Source: Bacteroidota bacterium (GTDB taxonomy: Bacteria; Bacteroidota; Bacteroidia; Chitinophagales; LD1). From it: DNA of 54,744 nt. The position numbers and the translations under genes are program-made. The DNA is taken from contig JAOQAO010000150.1 in assembly GCA_025963485.1 (NCBI GenBank), positions 1 to 54,744 on the forward strand. The letters are read 5' to 3'. Of this stretch, positions 24,504 through 34,676 are shown one piece after another; position 1 is the first letter of the stretch; the number at the start of each line of letters is the position of its first letter. The notes below the pieces were generated by a model, which worked only from the letters and a program-made list of their open reading frames with translations, ran no database searches and had not been told where the DNA came from.

Positions 24504-24770
24504 ATGTCAAAAAGAACAACAGGGATTATTTTACTCTTTATACTGATGGTCATCAGTGTATCATCTGCGATGGCCCAGTGCGCTATGTGTACGGCAGTAG
24601 CTGATGAAGCATCCAAGAATGGCTCCACGGCCGCTGATGGTATCAATAAGGGAGTATTGTACCTATTTCTTTCCCCATACCTTATAGTAGGTACTATAGG
24701 CTTCATCTGGTGGCGCTCCCGCCGCAAGGCACAGGAGATGCTCGCAAAGGAGTCACTGGCGCAGAACTGA
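24504..24770 (+). CDS. Small secreted/membrane protein with CAMC motif
   Basis: 88 residues: a signal peptide (TTGIILLFILMVISVSSAMA) followed by QCAMCTAVADEASKNGSTA, then GINKGVLYLFLSPYLIVGTI as a membrane helix and a basic tail (WWRSRRKAQEML). I recognise this as a short conserved Bacteroidota membrane protein, but no function is known to me. The CxxC pair directly after the signal peptide could bind metal or a thiol. The start at 24504 is preferred over 24468 because of the promoter box between them. It is convergent with the PhnB-like gene. Confidence 0.8.
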   Translation: MSKRTTGIILLFILMVISVSSAMAQCAMCTAVADEASKNGSTAADGINKGVLYLFLSPYLIVGTIGFIWWRSRRKAQEMLAKESLAQN

Positions 24771-24776
24771 TTGCTC

Positions 24777-25205
24777 TTATTTCTCTAGCGGCCCCCCATC
24801 TATACCCACCATCCACTGTATGCCAAACTGGTCCGTGAACATACCGAAGTATGGCGACCAGAATGTTTTTTGCATCGGCATCGTCACCTTCCCGCCTTCA
24901 GACAGGCCGCTGAATATTTTATCGCCTTCAGCCTCCGAGTCTACATTGACTGAGATGTTGAAGTTGTTGCCTATGGTCGCAGGTGGCATGCTCGTAGGCA
25001 TATCGCAGCCCATGAGTACGTTGCCTTTGATAGGCAGCGACACATGCATGAGCAGGTTCTTTGACTCCTCAGGCAGAGGCGGTCCGTCAGGCATTTCGCC
25101 AAATGTCATGTGGGTCATAAACTCACCGCCGAATACTTTTTTGTAATGCTGAAATGCCGTTTCACAGTTGCCGTTAAAGGCGAGGTAAATGTTTAGTGAT
25201 CCCAT
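24777..25205 (-). CDS. PhnB-like VOC-superfamily protein
   Basis: 142 residues in one glyoxalase/bleomycin-resistance (VOC) fold: IYLAFNGNCETAFQHYKKVF, FGEMPDGPPLPEESKNLLMH, VLMGCDMPTS, FNISVNVDSEAEGDKIFSGL and FWSPYFGMFTDQFGIQWMVG. The start pattern (x-YLxFNGNCxEAFxxYKxVFGGE) and the end (YFGxxxDxFGIxWM) are those of the PhnB/3-demethylubiquinone-like VOC branch. The substrate is unknown in these proteins. A TACTTTTA box is found 20 nt upstream. A 10-bp terminator hairpin for the upstream giant gene lies between them. Confidence 0.92.
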   Translation of the reverse strand: MGSLNIYLAFNGNCETAFQHYKKVFGGEFMTHMTFGEMPDGPPLPEESKNLLMHVSLPIKGNVLMGCDMPTSMPPATIGNNFNISVNVDSEAEGDKIFSGLSEGGKVTMPMQKTFWSPYFGMFTDQFGIQWMVGIDGGPLEK

Positions 25206-25225
25206 GTGTTTGTGTTTTAGAACAC

Positions 25226-25233
25226 TAAAAGTA
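25226..25233 (-). promoter_or_regulatory. Putative -7 box of the PhnB-like gene
   Basis: Minus-strand TACTTTTA (25233-25226), 20 nt before the start codon at 25205. Confidence 0.4.
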
Positions 25234-25258
25234 AAAGAAAAATTTCTTTTATAATTGT

Positions 25259-25296
25259 CAAAAAAAATGCCCCGCTACATTTCTGCAGCGGGGCAT
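25259..25296 (-). terminator. Intrinsic terminator of the giant fibre gene
   Basis: On the minus strand ATGCCCCGCT pairs perfectly with AGCGGGGCAT (25296-25267, 10 bp, 10-nt loop) and is followed by a run of T to 25261. It lies 20 nt beyond the fibre gene stop. Confidence 0.88.
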
Positions 25297-25315
25297 GGGG
25301 AATATACAATTGATC

Positions 25316-28300
25316 TTATTTCTGTTGTTTCAGTTTTGATATCTCCAGCTTCAGTTCTTCTATCTGCTGTTGTTGCTGCTGCATAGCTTTCACCATCGGA
25401 GCTATGAGGTCATTGTAGCGGACGCCGTACATGCCTGCATCATCTTTGCTGACCATACCTGTATTGCCTGCACCTGCGGTGTTGAGTGCCTCTTCGACTT
25501 CTTGTGCTATGAAACCATACTCTGCTTTTTTGCTTTCATCATTATTGCGGTAGTATGATACCGGGCGCAGTGTATTGATGAAGTCAAGTCCAAGCGCGGA
25601 GTTCTGTATATCCGATTTCCACCTGCGGTCACTCGTGATCGTCCATGCCACTTTCACCCCTGCATAGGTCACGCTGCTGTTTCCTATCATCACCTGATTG
25701 CTGTTTGCTGCTATCGGTACTTGTGCACCTGCGCCCAGTGCCGTATTGTTACTCGATACGGTGATGCCGGTCAGTGCTCCGTTTCCTATTGCAGTATTAT
25801 TTCCTCCAGTAGTATTTGCATTCAGTGCATTTACACCGAAGGCAGAGTTCCCGGTTCCGGTGTTTGCTGTCAGCGCAGCGACTCCTATCGCTGTATTGCT
25901 GCCCCCGGTCGTGACAGATGCCAGCGCACTCGCGCCGATGGCTGTATTCCAGATACCTGTAGTATTAAGGATCAGCGCATCATTCCCCATTGCTGTATTG
26001 GCATTGCCGCTAGTGTTTGACATCAGCGAGTGAAATCCTGTAGCGGTATTCCAGTTGGCGTTACTATTCATAAGGGCCTTGCTGCCTATTGCCGTATTTT
26101 GTGATCCTGTAGTACTGTTCATTAGGGCGGAGTCACCTACGGCTACCTGATCGCTGATAGTGCTATTGCTGGATAGCGCTGCTGAGCCGACAGCCACATT
26201 GCCATTGGCCGTAATATTGTTAAGCATAGCCCTGTCGCCGATAGCAGTATTCTCTGCACCGGAGGTATTATTAAAAAGAACAGCCGCCCCGAGACCGGTG
26301 TTGCCTCTCCCCGTAGTAGTATTTACCAGAGCCTGCGCACCGACGGCGGTATTAACGCTTCCGGTGCTATTGCTGTAGAGGGCATAGGACCCTACAGCTG
26401 TATTTGCTCCGGTGATGGTATTATAAAGTGCGTTGCTGCCCAAAGCTGTATTGTCATTGCCGAAGAGATTCAGGAACAGAGATTTGCTGCCTATGCCTGT
26501 ATTGCGGGTGCCGGCGGTGTTGCTCCACAGCGCGGAGTCACCTACAGCTACCATGTTGTTTGAGTTTGCACTATTGTATAGTGCGGCGGCGCCTATGGCG
26601 ACATTGCTACTGCCATCTAAGTTTCTCCTCATGGCATCGATACCCAGTGCACTGTTGTAGTTGCCGTATATGTTATTGGCTACTGCATTCACACCCATGG
26701 CAGAGTTACTCTGGCCTGTTACGTTCGAGCTCAGGGTTCCTACTCCTACAGCAGTGTTGAGCGCACCGGTGGTGACAGAGCCCAGGGCACTTGCACCTAT
26801 ACCAGTATTCCAATATGCTGTCGTATTAGACGCAAGCGCCACATTGCCTATTGCCGTATTGGCATTACCCGATGTGTTTGCCATGAGGGTATTAAATCCT
26901 ATCGCGGTATTCCAGTTGTCATTATTGCTTGCGAGTGCCTTGCTGCCGATTGCCGTGTTTTGTATACCCGATGTATTGGCATACAAAGCGGAATCACCGA
27001 CAGCTACGAGGTGACTGGCAATTGTATTTTTGATCAATGCATGGGTACCTACAGCGACATTATATGAACCTGTCGTATTGAAGACCATAGCTGTAGCACC
27101 TATCGCCGTATTTTCATTTCCTGAATAGTTACTGAGCAGGGCATTGATGCCGAAGGCAGCGTTTGTAGTGCCTGTCACATTGGAGAGCATCGATTGCACA
27201 CCGACTGCAGTATTATTGCTACCGGTAGTGACTGCGTTCAGTGCGCTCGCACCGACTGCTGTATTCCAAAAACCGTTTGTGTTGGCTACAAGCGTTTTAT
27301 TACCCAGGGCAGTATTGGCAAAACCACCACTATTAGCCATGAGTCCGTTGTATCCTACAGCAGTATTCCATGGGGCATTGTTATTAGCGAGCGCCTTGCT
27401 GCCGACAGCTACAGCCTCCGTGCCGCTGCTGCCCAGGGTAAACATGGCTGAGTCTCCGATAGCTACGATATTACTGACATTGCCAAGGTTCCAGAATACA
27501 GCCTTGGCGCCGACCGCCACATTGCTGTGGCCTGTGCTATTTCCTGATAGTGCATATACGCCGACCGCGACATTATCAGAGCCAGTCGTGTTGTTATAGA
27601 GAGTGTTTACGCCCACTGCAGCATTATCTGAGCCCGTGGTATTATCCAGCATGGTCGAGGATCCTACTGCTGTATTACTGAGGCCCGTAGTAGTGGCTGT
27701 CAGTGCCCTCGAACCAAATGCACTGTTGCCAAAGGATGCAGTGGCTGCCATCAAGGCTTTGCCGCCTACAGCAGTATTGCCACCAAAATTAAATCCGTTA
27801 TTGAAATTGAACAAAGCCGAATCTCCGACCGCGACATCGTCATTGGTAGTAACATTATGGTACATGGCCCCGCTGCCAATAGCTACAGTATTATTTGCTG
27901 ATGTAGTCAGCTGTCCTGCGGTCAAACCCAGAAAAACATTCCCGTTTCCCTGGAGCAATCCAGCCTGTACATTATTGACTTTAAACATCAGGTCCTTTGC
28001 ATCCGTCGTTCCGACGAAATTTGTACCCGGATTGGTATTTGCATTTCCCTTGAGCTGCCATGCCGTGCCACCAGAATCAGTAGAAGGTGTCCACGCCACT
28101 CCATTCCATTTCAATATTTGATTGGCCGTAGGCGCAGTAGATGATACAGAGTCACCTTGTATCTTGATGACTTTCGGATTCGGGTATGAACCCTGCAGAT
28201 CACCACCCGCCACACCCAGCGAACCAGTAGGTCCCGTAGCGCCTGTGACGCCGACGCCGGTAGCTCCTGTGGCACCTGCTGCACCTGTTGATCCTGCGAT

Positions 28301-31300
28301 ACCTTGCGCACCGGTAGGTCCTGCTATGCCGGTTGCGCCATTTGTACCTGCTGAGCCTGTAGCTCCTGTTGCACCTGCTACGCCTGTGATACCTTGTGCT
28401 CCGGTAGGTCCGACTGTACCAGTTGTGCCATTGGTTCCTGCCGAGCCTGTAGCTCCTGTCGCACCTGCTGCGCCAGTGATACCTTGCGCTCCGGTAGGTC
28501 CTGCTGTGCCAGTTGTGCCATTCGTTCCTGCTGAGCCTGTAGCTCCTGTCGCACCTGCTGCGCCGGTGATACCTTGCGCTCCGGTAGGTCCTGCTACACC
28601 TGTTGTGCCATTCGTTCCTGCTGATCCTGTAGCTCCCGTCGCACCTGTTGCCCCTGTAACACCTTGTGCACCGGTAGGTCCAGCAGTTCCAGTTGTGCCA
28701 TTCGTTCCGGCTGCACCTGTAGCTCCTGTCGCTCCTGTCGCACCTGTTGCCCCTGTAACACCTTGTGCACCGGTAGGTCCAGCTGTTCCAGTTGTGCCAT
28801 TCGTTCCGACTGCACCTGTAGCTCCTGTCGCACCTGTTGCCCCTGTAACACCTTGCGCACCGGTAGGTCCGGCTGCACCAGTTGTGCCGTTGGTTCCTGC
28901 TGCACCTGTAGCTCCTGTCGCACCGGCTGTGCCAGTGATACCTTGCGCTCCGGTAGGCCCTGCTGTGCCAGTTGTTCCATTCGTTCCTGCTGAGCCTGTA
29001 GTTCCTGTTGCACCAGCTGCGCCTGTGATACCTTGTGCACCTGTAGGTCCTGCTGCGCCTGTGCTGCCATTGAGGCCTGTGGCTCCAGTGGCTCCGGCAG
29101 ATCCGGTATTGCCCTGCGAGCCGGTAGGACCTGCGGCTCCTGTAGAGCCGTTAAGACCTGTAGCACCGGTCGCGCCTTGCGCACCTGTAGCACCGAGTGA
29201 ACCGGTCGGTCCCTGTGCCCCCGCAGGCCCGGTAGTCCCTGCACCTGTAGGGCCAGTAGGTCCGGTAGCGCCAGTGACCGGAGCTGACATGATATTGATC
29301 GTACCATGCATAGAGGTATGAGCGGTACACTGATAATATAATATAGCAGGACAATCCTGCGGCACCTTGAATGTAAGCGTACTGCCTTGCGCGTCATTAT
29401 TGGTCACACCCACATTGTACTGCGTACCCGGGAATGCATTGGTAGATGACAGGCGAAACGGATGGCCGCTCACCGTGACGTTGAATCTGTATGTCACCCC
29501 GCGCATCAGTGTCAGGGTAGGATTTGAATTGAAAGGAGCGCCATTATAGTTCGCCGCATTATCTATCAGGTAGGCAGTCGTACCACTCGCCGTGATGGTG
29601 AAATCAATTCCCTCCTGGCCATTGGCACCTGTAGGTCCCGTAGGTCCTGTCGCACCACCGCCCGCGCCTGTCGTCCCCGTAGGTCCTGTGACACCGGTCG
29701 GTCCTGTAGCTCCGCCGCCTGCACCCGTCGCACCCGTGACACCGATGCCTGTTGCGCCCGTAGGGCCTGTCGCTCCGGTGATGCCCGCGATACCTGTCGG
29801 TCCTGCGTTGCCTGTGGTTCCTTGCGCACCTGTCACTCCTTGTGTTCCTGTATTACCTTGTGATCCGGTAGGGCCTGCTGCTCCTGTAGAGCCGTTAGCT
29901 CCTGTGGCACCCGTCGCGCCTTGTGCGCCAGTCGCTCCCAAAGATCCTGTCGGTCCTGCTGCTCCGGTAGCACCATTGGTACCGGTCGCGCCAGTAGCTC
30001 CCTGTGATCCTGTAGGGCCTTGTGCGCCTGTACCGCCATTGGCACCGGTTGGACCTGCGAGGCCTGTGGTACCTTGTGTGCCTGTTGGTCCGGCTGCGCC
30101 CGTCGATCCGATACTACCTGTAGCTCCTGTCGCACCTGCTGCGCCGGTATTGCCCTGCGAGCCTGTCGGTCCTGCTGCCCCGGCAGAGCCATTGGCTCCG
30201 GTGGATCCTGCTGCACCTTGTGCGCCGGTATTGCCTTGAGATCCTGTAGGCCCTGCAGCACCGGTACTGCCATTGGCACCTGTCCCACCTGCAGTGCCTT
30301 GTGCGCCTGTGGCACCCGGTGCTCCGGTATTCCCTTGGGTGCCTGCCGGGCCTGTAGCTCCGGTCGCACCATTAGTACCTGTGGTACCCGTTGCACCTTG
30401 TGCACCCGTATTACCCTGCGAACCGGTAGGCCCGGCAGATCCCGTGCTACCATTAGTGCCTGTAGCACCCGTGGCTCCCTGCGCTCCGGTCGCTCCTTGT
30501 GAACCAGTGCTGCCTTGAGCGCCTGCCGATCCTGTGGTACCTGTAGCACCATTGCTGCCAGTCGCGCCCGTCACACCTTGTGCGCCGGTCACGCCGGTAT
30601 TTCCTTGTATACCTGTAGGGCCCGTAGCGCCTGTCGCTCCGCCTCCTGCACCTGTACTTCCCGTAGGACCCGTGATGCCCGTCGGCCCTGTAGCGCCGCC
30701 GCCCGGTCCAGTAGCCCCGGTAGTGCCCACGCCAGTTACGCCTTGCGCGCCTGTAGGTCCTGTCGCTCCAGTGAGACCTATCGTGCCATTGGCGCCTGTT
30801 GCGCCTGTATTTCCTTGTATGCCTGTCGCTCCCTGCGAGCCTGTATTGCCCTGTGATCCTGTCGGTCCCGCCGCACCTGTGAACCCATTAGCTCCGGTAG
30901 CTCCAGTCGCACCTTGCGCTCCTGTGGCACCCTGCGATCCTGTTGAGCCATTTGCTCCTATCGCCCCGTTTGCTCCTGTTGCTCCTGTGTTGCCTCGTGT
31001 TCCAGTTGCACCTTGCGCACCTGTAGTGCCCTGTATGCCTGTTGGGCCGGTAGCACCGATCGAGCCATTGGAACCCGTAGCACCTGTGCCACCTTGCGCG
31101 CCTGTCACTCCCTGCGGTCCCGTGGCTCCATTAGATCCTGTTGCGCCATTGTTTCCGGTCGGCCCTGTCGCCCCCTGCCCACCAGTTGCACCTTGCGAAC
31201 CAGTAGGACCCGCAGCACCAGTAGAGCCGTTGCTTCCTGTAGCACCTGTTGTGCCTTGCGCTCCTGTACTACCTTGAGTCCCCGTCGATCCGTTAGCGCC

Positions 31301-32161
31301 TGTTGCGCCATTAAGACCTGTTGATCCGTTGATACCTGATGGTCCGGTCGCACCTGCTGCGCCCGTATTGCCTTGCAGGCCTGTCGCACCTGCGGCGCCA
31401 TTAGCTCCTGTAGGTCCAGCCGCACCTTGTGCGCCTGTGTTGCCTTGCGATCCTGTAGGTCCTGTACCGCCAGTGCCGCCATTGGCACCTGTGGTACCTT
31501 GTGCTCCGGTAGCACCCTGCGCTCCGGTACTACCTTGTGTACCTGCCGGACCTGTCGCTCCATCACTACCTGTCATACCCATCATGCCATCGGGGCCAGT
31601 AGGACCAGTCGCTCCGGCTATACCTGCGGGTCCTGTCACACCAGTCGCTCCACCGCCTGCGCCTGTGGCTCCTGTCACACCGATGCCTGTAGCGCCAGTC
31701 GGACCATTGGCACCCGAAGGTCCTTGGGAGCCTGCGGGGCCAGTTGGTCCTGTTGCCCCCGTGGGAGCGTTAGCTGCAAATAGTGCATAGGGCACCGCAT
31801 TGAGCTGCGAAGTGCCCATACTGATAAATGTCCCTGTCACGCCCACATCCACCTTCACCTCCAGCCATTTTGTATTTGTACCCCAGGCCACTGTACTCAG
31901 GTTGGCATTGGCTCCGATAGCAGTATTTACGAGGCCAAATGGATTCGTAACAATCGTAGTCGTCGTCTCAGTATATACTGCCGCACCCGCAGGAGAGGAG
32001 TCATGTATGATAAATTGCAATTTCACATTCGTATTGGGCACCACATCTCCCAGCGAATTGCGCACGACCGCCTGATAGTTGATATGCTGCGGTACTTGTG
32101 CACTGATGGTCAGCGATAAAGTGAGTAATAGAGAGACCAGAATAAGTTGGAGATGTTTCAT
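25316..32161 (-). CDS. Giant collagen-like fibre protein with cupredoxin insert, YadA-like head and S74 chaperone
   Basis: 2281 residues. In order: signal peptide ([10 protein letters not shown]); a Bacteroidota N-terminal domain (~20-132, [20 protein letters not shown]...[10 protein letters not shown]); collagen-like GAT/GPT/GNT triplets (~132-846); an inserted cupredoxin-like domain (~847-960) with His900 in GHPFRL and Cys945/His948/Met951 in [12 protein letters not shown]; more GAT/GPT triplets (~960-1320); YadA-head-like repeats (~1400-2150, NTAVGxxAL...TTGxxN); and a peptidase S74 intramolecular chaperone (2177-2281, [22 protein letters not shown]) ending in a Gln/Lys coiled coil. Ser2177 and Lys2182 fit the S74 self-cleavage dyad. 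I infer a trimeric, self-processed surface fibre. The frame is uninterrupted over 6.8 kb and ends at a terminator. Confidence 0.93.
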   Translation of the reverse strand: MKHLQLILVSLLLTLSLTISAQVPQHINYQAVVRNSLGDVVPNTNVKLQFIIHDSSPAGAAVYTETTTTIVTNPFGLVNTAIGANANLSTVAWGTNTKWLEVKVDVGVTGTFISMGTSQLNAVPYALFAANAPTGATGPTGPAGSQGPSGANGPTGATGIGVTGATGAGGGATGVTGPAGIAGATGPTGPDGMMGMTGSDGATGPAGTQGSTGAQGATGAQGTTGANGGTGGTGPTGSQGNTGAQGAAGPTGANGAAGATGLQGNTGAAGATGPSGINGSTGLNGATGANGSTGTQGSTGAQGTTGATGSNGSTGAAGPTGSQGATGGQGATGPTGNNGATGSNGATGPQGVTGAQGGTGATGSNGSIGATGPTGIQGTTGAQGATGTRGNTGATGANGAIGANGSTGSQGATGAQGATGATGANGFTGAAGPTGSQGNTGSQGATGIQGNTGATGANGTIGLTGATGPTGAQGVTGVGTTGATGPGGGATGPTGITGPTGSTGAGGGATGATGPTGIQGNTGVTGAQGVTGATGSNGATGTTGSAGAQGSTGSQGATGAQGATGATGTNGSTGSAGPTGSQGNTGAQGATGTTGTNGATGATGPAGTQGNTGAPGATGAQGTAGGTGANGSTGAAGPTGSQGNTGAQGAAGSTGANGSAGAAGPTGSQGNTGAAGATGATGSIGSTGAAGPTGTQGTTGLAGPTGANGGTGAQGPTGSQGATGATGTNGATGAAGPTGSLGATGAQGATGATGANGSTGAAGPTGSQGNTGTQGVTGAQGTTGNAGPTGIAGITGATGPTGATGIGVTGATGAGGGATGPTGVTGPTGTTGAGGGATGPTGPTGANGQEGIDFTITASGTTAYLIDNAANYNGAPFNSNPTLTLMRGVTYRFNVTVSGHPFRLSSTNAFPGTQYNVGVTNNDAQGSTLTFKVPQDCPAILYYQCTAHTSMHGTINIMSAPVTGATGPTGPTGAGTTGPAGAQGPTGSLGATGAQGATGATGLNGSTGAAGPTGSQGNTGSAGATGATGLNGSTGAAGPTGAQGITGAAGATGTTGSAGTNGTTGTAGPTGAQGITGTAGATGATGAAGTNGTTGAAGPTGAQGVTGATGATGATGAVGTNGTTGTAGPTGAQGVTGATGATGATGATGAAGTNGTTGTAGPTGAQGVTGATGATGATGSAGTNGTTGVAGPTGAQGITGAAGATGATGSAGTNGTTGTAGPTGAQGITGAAGATGATGSAGTNGTTGTVGPTGAQGITGVAGATGATGSAGTNGATGIAGPTGAQGIAGSTGAAGATGATGVGVTGATGPTGSLGVAGGDLQGSYPNPKVIKIQGDSVSSTAPTANQILKWNGVAWTPSTDSGGTAWQLKGNANTNPGTNFVGTTDAKDLMFKVNNVQAGLLQGNGNVFLGLTAGQLTTSANNTVAIGSGAMYHNVTTNDDVAVGDSALFNFNNGFNFGGNTAVGGKALMAATASFGNSAFGSRALTATTTGLSNTAVGSSTMLDNTTGSDNAAVGVNTLYNNTTGSDNVAVGVYALSGNSTGHSNVAVGAKAVFWNLGNVSNIVAIGDSAMFTLGSSGTEAVAVGSKALANNNAPWNTAVGYNGLMANSGGFANTALGNKTLVANTNGFWNTAVGASALNAVTTGSNNTAVGVQSMLSNVTGTTNAAFGINALLSNYSGNENTAIGATAMVFNTTGSYNVAVGTHALIKNTIASHLVAVGDSALYANTSGIQNTAIGSKALASNNDNWNTAIGFNTLMANTSGNANTAIGNVALASNTTAYWNTGIGASALGSVTTGALNTAVGVGTLSSNVTGQSNSAMGVNAVANNIYGNYNSALGIDAMRRNLDGSSNVAIGAAALYNSANSNNMVAVGDSALWSNTAGTRNTGIGSKSLFLNLFGNDNTALGSNALYNTITGANTAVGSYALYSNSTGSVNTAVGAQALVNTTTGRGNTGLGAAVLFNNTSGAENTAIGDRAMLNNITANGNVAVGSAALSSNSTISDQVAVGDSALMNSTTGSQNTAIGSKALMNSNANWNTATGFHSLMSNTSGNANTAMGNDALILNTTGIWNTAIGASALASVTTGGSNTAIGVAALTANTGTGNSAFGVNALNANTTGGNNTAIGNGALTGITVSSNNTALGAGAQVPIAANSNQVMIGNSSVTYAGVKVAWTITSDRRWKSDIQNSALGLDFINTLRPVSYYRNNDESKKAEYGFIAQEVEEALNTAGAGNTGMVSKDDAGMYGVRYNDLIAPMVKAMQQQQQQIEELKLEISKLKQQK

Positions 32162-32205
32162 AACGACGGGATTTACAAATGGAATAAAGAGGGTTACAAC
32201 GCTGC

Positions 32206-32225
32206 ACTAATACGTCTGTATTAGT
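32206..32225. promoter_or_regulatory. Perfect 8-bp inverted repeat upstream of the giant fibre gene
   Basis: ACTAATAC-GTCT-GTATTAGT, 45-64 nt before the fibre start codon at 32161. A near-match -7 box (TACCTTCG on the minus strand, just beyond it) would place this hairpin at the beginning of the leader. It could be an operator or an mRNA-stabilising 5' stem-loop. Confidence 0.4.
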
Positions 32226-32446
32226 CAATCGTCGAAGGTAACGTGTAGGGAGATGGATAAAAAAGGAAGAAAAATGAATTTATGGGTGCCGAATGTCCCA
32301 TTATATCGGAAAAAAGAAGTCTAATTGTAAGCTGGTTAAGGGATTGGCTGATTTTCGTTATAGGTCGGATTTGGACAATTATATTCGACGGTCAGGGCCT
32401 TGGTTCCCGGATATTTGTATTGTAAGATAACAAGTACCTTGAACTA

Positions 32447-34417
32447 TTATCGTACAAAATACATCTTCAACTTCCCCTTATTCTTGGCCTCTATTTCGCC
32501 GCGATATTCGCAGGTGAAATTGTCCTTTACTAACTGATAAGTGGTCTCAGAGATATTGATCTTTCCTGCTTCACTATTCTGCTCCATGCGTGCGGCAGTA
32601 TTCACCGTATCACCCCAGATGTCGTAAGCAAATTTCTTAGTGCCAACGATGCCGGCGACTACTGAGCCGGAGTGTATGCCGATCCTTATTTCAAATGTCT
32701 CAAGTCCCAGGTCACGAGTCTCAAGTTTACGCTGTATCATAAAATCTCTGATCGCTATAGCGGTACGGATTACATCAGATGCATGGTTGGGATTTGCCTG
32801 CGGCAAACCTGAAACCGCGAGATAAGCATCGCCTACGGTCTTTATTTTCTCTATGCCATGTTTCTGCATGATCTCGTCGAATGCGGAGAAGCAAGTGTGG
32901 AGCTCATCGACCAGCTGCTGTGGTGTGAGTCTTTCACTCACTATCGTGAATCCTTTGAAGTCGGTGAATAAAACTGTCACATCGCCAAAGTGACGGGCAG
33001 CAGCGGAGCCCTTTTCTTTGAGTTCTGCCGCTACTTTGGCTGGGAGGATATTGAGCAGGAGATTTTGGGTCAGCTCCTTTTCTCGTTTCTCAAAATCCAG
33101 TTCCTTTTCCTGTTGCTCCAATTCATGCCTCAGGCTCAGTTGTGCAAGTTCTTTTGATACCTGTTCTTCCTGTATTTTTTTGATCATCTCGTCCTTCATC
33201 TCGAGGTAATTCAGAGCTGATGCGTAGTCTCCCATAGCTTTGTATATGGAAACAAGCGACTCATATGCACCACTTAGGAATGGCTTATCTCCTTTATCAG
33301 GATTTATTTCCAGGGCCTTGTTAGTTTGAGTCAGCGCGCTCGGGACATCTCCCTGATCCAGCAGGACATTGGCGATATTGATCAGATTGATCGCCGCACC
33401 GTAGGCATGGCCTATTTCTTCATCTATCTTCAGGCTTGCCCGCATATTTTCCAGTGCCTTCTCATGCAGTCCCTCATGGTGATAGCCCAATCCAAGGCAG
33501 CTGTATGCTGTGCTCTGGCCCATCACATCACCTATCTCGATCCTTAGCCTTAGCGCGTCCTGATGGTATTTGCGTCCCTCTGCGAACTTGCCCTCCCTGC
33601 TGAGTACGTTACCCATGTTATTATATGTACTTGCCAGCGACTTTTTGTCATTGAGCTGTGACAGGATCCTGACGGCGCCATGGTAGTTCTCCATCGCCTC
33701 GGCATGATGGCCGGCCGTTTCGTACATCAGTCCGATATTCATTTGAGACATCGCCATACCGCGCTGGTCACCTATCTCTTCTCGGAGCCTGAGAGCCGAG
33801 AGCTGATCATTCAGTGCTTCCGCATAGCGTCCTTGTTTGCGATAGCAGTTTCCTTTGTTGCTATACACTGTTGCTATTCTTTCTTTGTCCCCGGTTTCGC
33901 GTGCGAGTTGTAGGGCTTTATCATAGTATCCGTATGCCTCAGTACTTTGATCCTGCCGGTAATAGATATTTCCAAGTTCAATTAGGGCATCTGCTATGTA
34001 AGCCTTGTCACCGGTACTTTCAGCCACGGCCAAATACCGGCTGCGTACCGCCATAGACTCGGGATAGCGGCCCATGATGTCATATGCTAGGCCCATCAGT
34101 TTTAGAGCCTTCATGATACCTGGATTTTCATTCATTTGCTCAAAGCCCGCGAGGGCCTGATCGGCTAAAAGCAAAGCCAGGTCATTATCACCGCTCATAT
34201 GGGCTATAGCAGCATTATAGTACAGTACCCATGACTTATATAGTATTGATCCTGTCTTGGCGACCAAAAGCTCCAAACGGTCAGTGTATATCCGGGCTTC
34301 ATCGTCAGAGGTCGCCACCAGCTTTTCCAGCAGTACGAGCAGGATATCGATTTGCGCTGCATCGGTGGCTTGCTTTAGTTGCGATTTGAGTTGCTCTGTT
34401 TCTCCTGAGGTAATCAT
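32447..34417 (-). CDS. TPR-adenylate cyclase (class III)
   Basis: 656 residues. Residues ~30-410 are tandem tetratricopeptide repeats (GNIYYRQDQSTEAYGYYDKA, YSNKGNCYRKQGRYAEALND, YNNMGNVLSREGKFAEGRKY). A coiled coil (EMIKKIQEEQVSKELAQLSL) and the segment LLNILPAKVAAELKEKG lead into a class III cyclase domain (~465-656). The metal Asp residues are in VLFTDFKGFT and KTVGDAYLAVSG, the adenine-selecting Lys and Asp are in KIKTVGDAY and YDIWGDTVNTAARM, so ATP rather than GTP is the expected substrate. There is no membrane segment or signal peptide; it is cytoplasmic. The segment ETRDLGLET before FEIRIGIHSG is encoded by repeat-like DNA (32697-32725). Confidence 0.93.
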   Translation of the reverse strand: MITSGETEQLKSQLKQATDAAQIDILLVLLEKLVATSDDEARIYTDRLELLVAKTGSILYKSWVLYYNAAIAHMSGDNDLALLLADQALAGFEQMNENPGIMKALKLMGLAYDIMGRYPESMAVRSRYLAVAESTGDKAYIADALIELGNIYYRQDQSTEAYGYYDKALQLARETGDKERIATVYSNKGNCYRKQGRYAEALNDQLSALRLREEIGDQRGMAMSQMNIGLMYETAGHHAEAMENYHGAVRILSQLNDKKSLASTYNNMGNVLSREGKFAEGRKYHQDALRLRIEIGDVMGQSTAYSCLGLGYHHEGLHEKALENMRASLKIDEEIGHAYGAAINLINIANVLLDQGDVPSALTQTNKALEINPDKGDKPFLSGAYESLVSIYKAMGDYASALNYLEMKDEMIKKIQEEQVSKELAQLSLRHELEQQEKELDFEKREKELTQNLLLNILPAKVAAELKEKGSAAARHFGDVTVLFTDFKGFTIVSERLTPQQLVDELHTCFSAFDEIMQKHGIEKIKTVGDAYLAVSGLPQANPNHASDVIRTAIAIRDFMIQRKLETRDLGLETFEIRIGIHSGSVVAGIVGTKKFAYDIWGDTVNTAARMEQNSEAGKINISETTYQLVKDNFTCEYRGEIEAKNKGKLKMYFVR

Positions 34418-34524
34418 GTATGCAATTTACAATTGACATTGATTAATTAGTAAGGAAGCTAGTTAATTGTATTCAGGCACTCTTCGTTTTTCATAAATAA
34501 AATTTGCCGGAATATTGGTTTGGT

Positions 34525-34547
34525 CCGGGCCGGCTTCCCGGTTTTTT
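34525..34547 (+). terminator. Orphan plus-strand terminator-like hairpin
   Basis: CCGGG pairs with CCCGG (34525-34529/34537-34541) followed by six T, then ACCCCCCCC. There is no plus-strand gene upstream of it (the cyclase gene diverges), so it may end an unknown small RNA or block antisense transcription. Confidence 0.4.
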
Positions 34548-34676
34548 ACCCCCCCCAATGAGCGATGCTACCGATTAATAAATACCTATAAATGGGTATT
34601 GTTTTTTAATAAATTATAAATTATTTTCATGTTGTTTTGAGCCGGGTGTATTTAATCTAAACTCAATACCATAAAT

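Noticed and set aside
28122-29321. A 399-codon plus-strand frame rich in Pro/Val/Ala, and several similar frames over 28-32 kb
   Set aside because: They are antisense to the collagen triplets; the GGN-CCN-ACN bias of the repeats leaves the other strand free of stops. The minus-strand protein has recognisable domains at both ends.
28180-31780. Regular short repeats that could suggest a CRISPR array
   Set aside because: The periodicity is 9 bp within an uninterrupted coding frame, with no constant-length unique spacers and no cas genes.
25316-32161. Prophage remnant
   Set aside because: Apart from the fibre protein with S74 and cupredoxin modules there is no capsid, terminase, tail or integrase gene in the neighbourhood, and the gene has a bacterial secretion signal.
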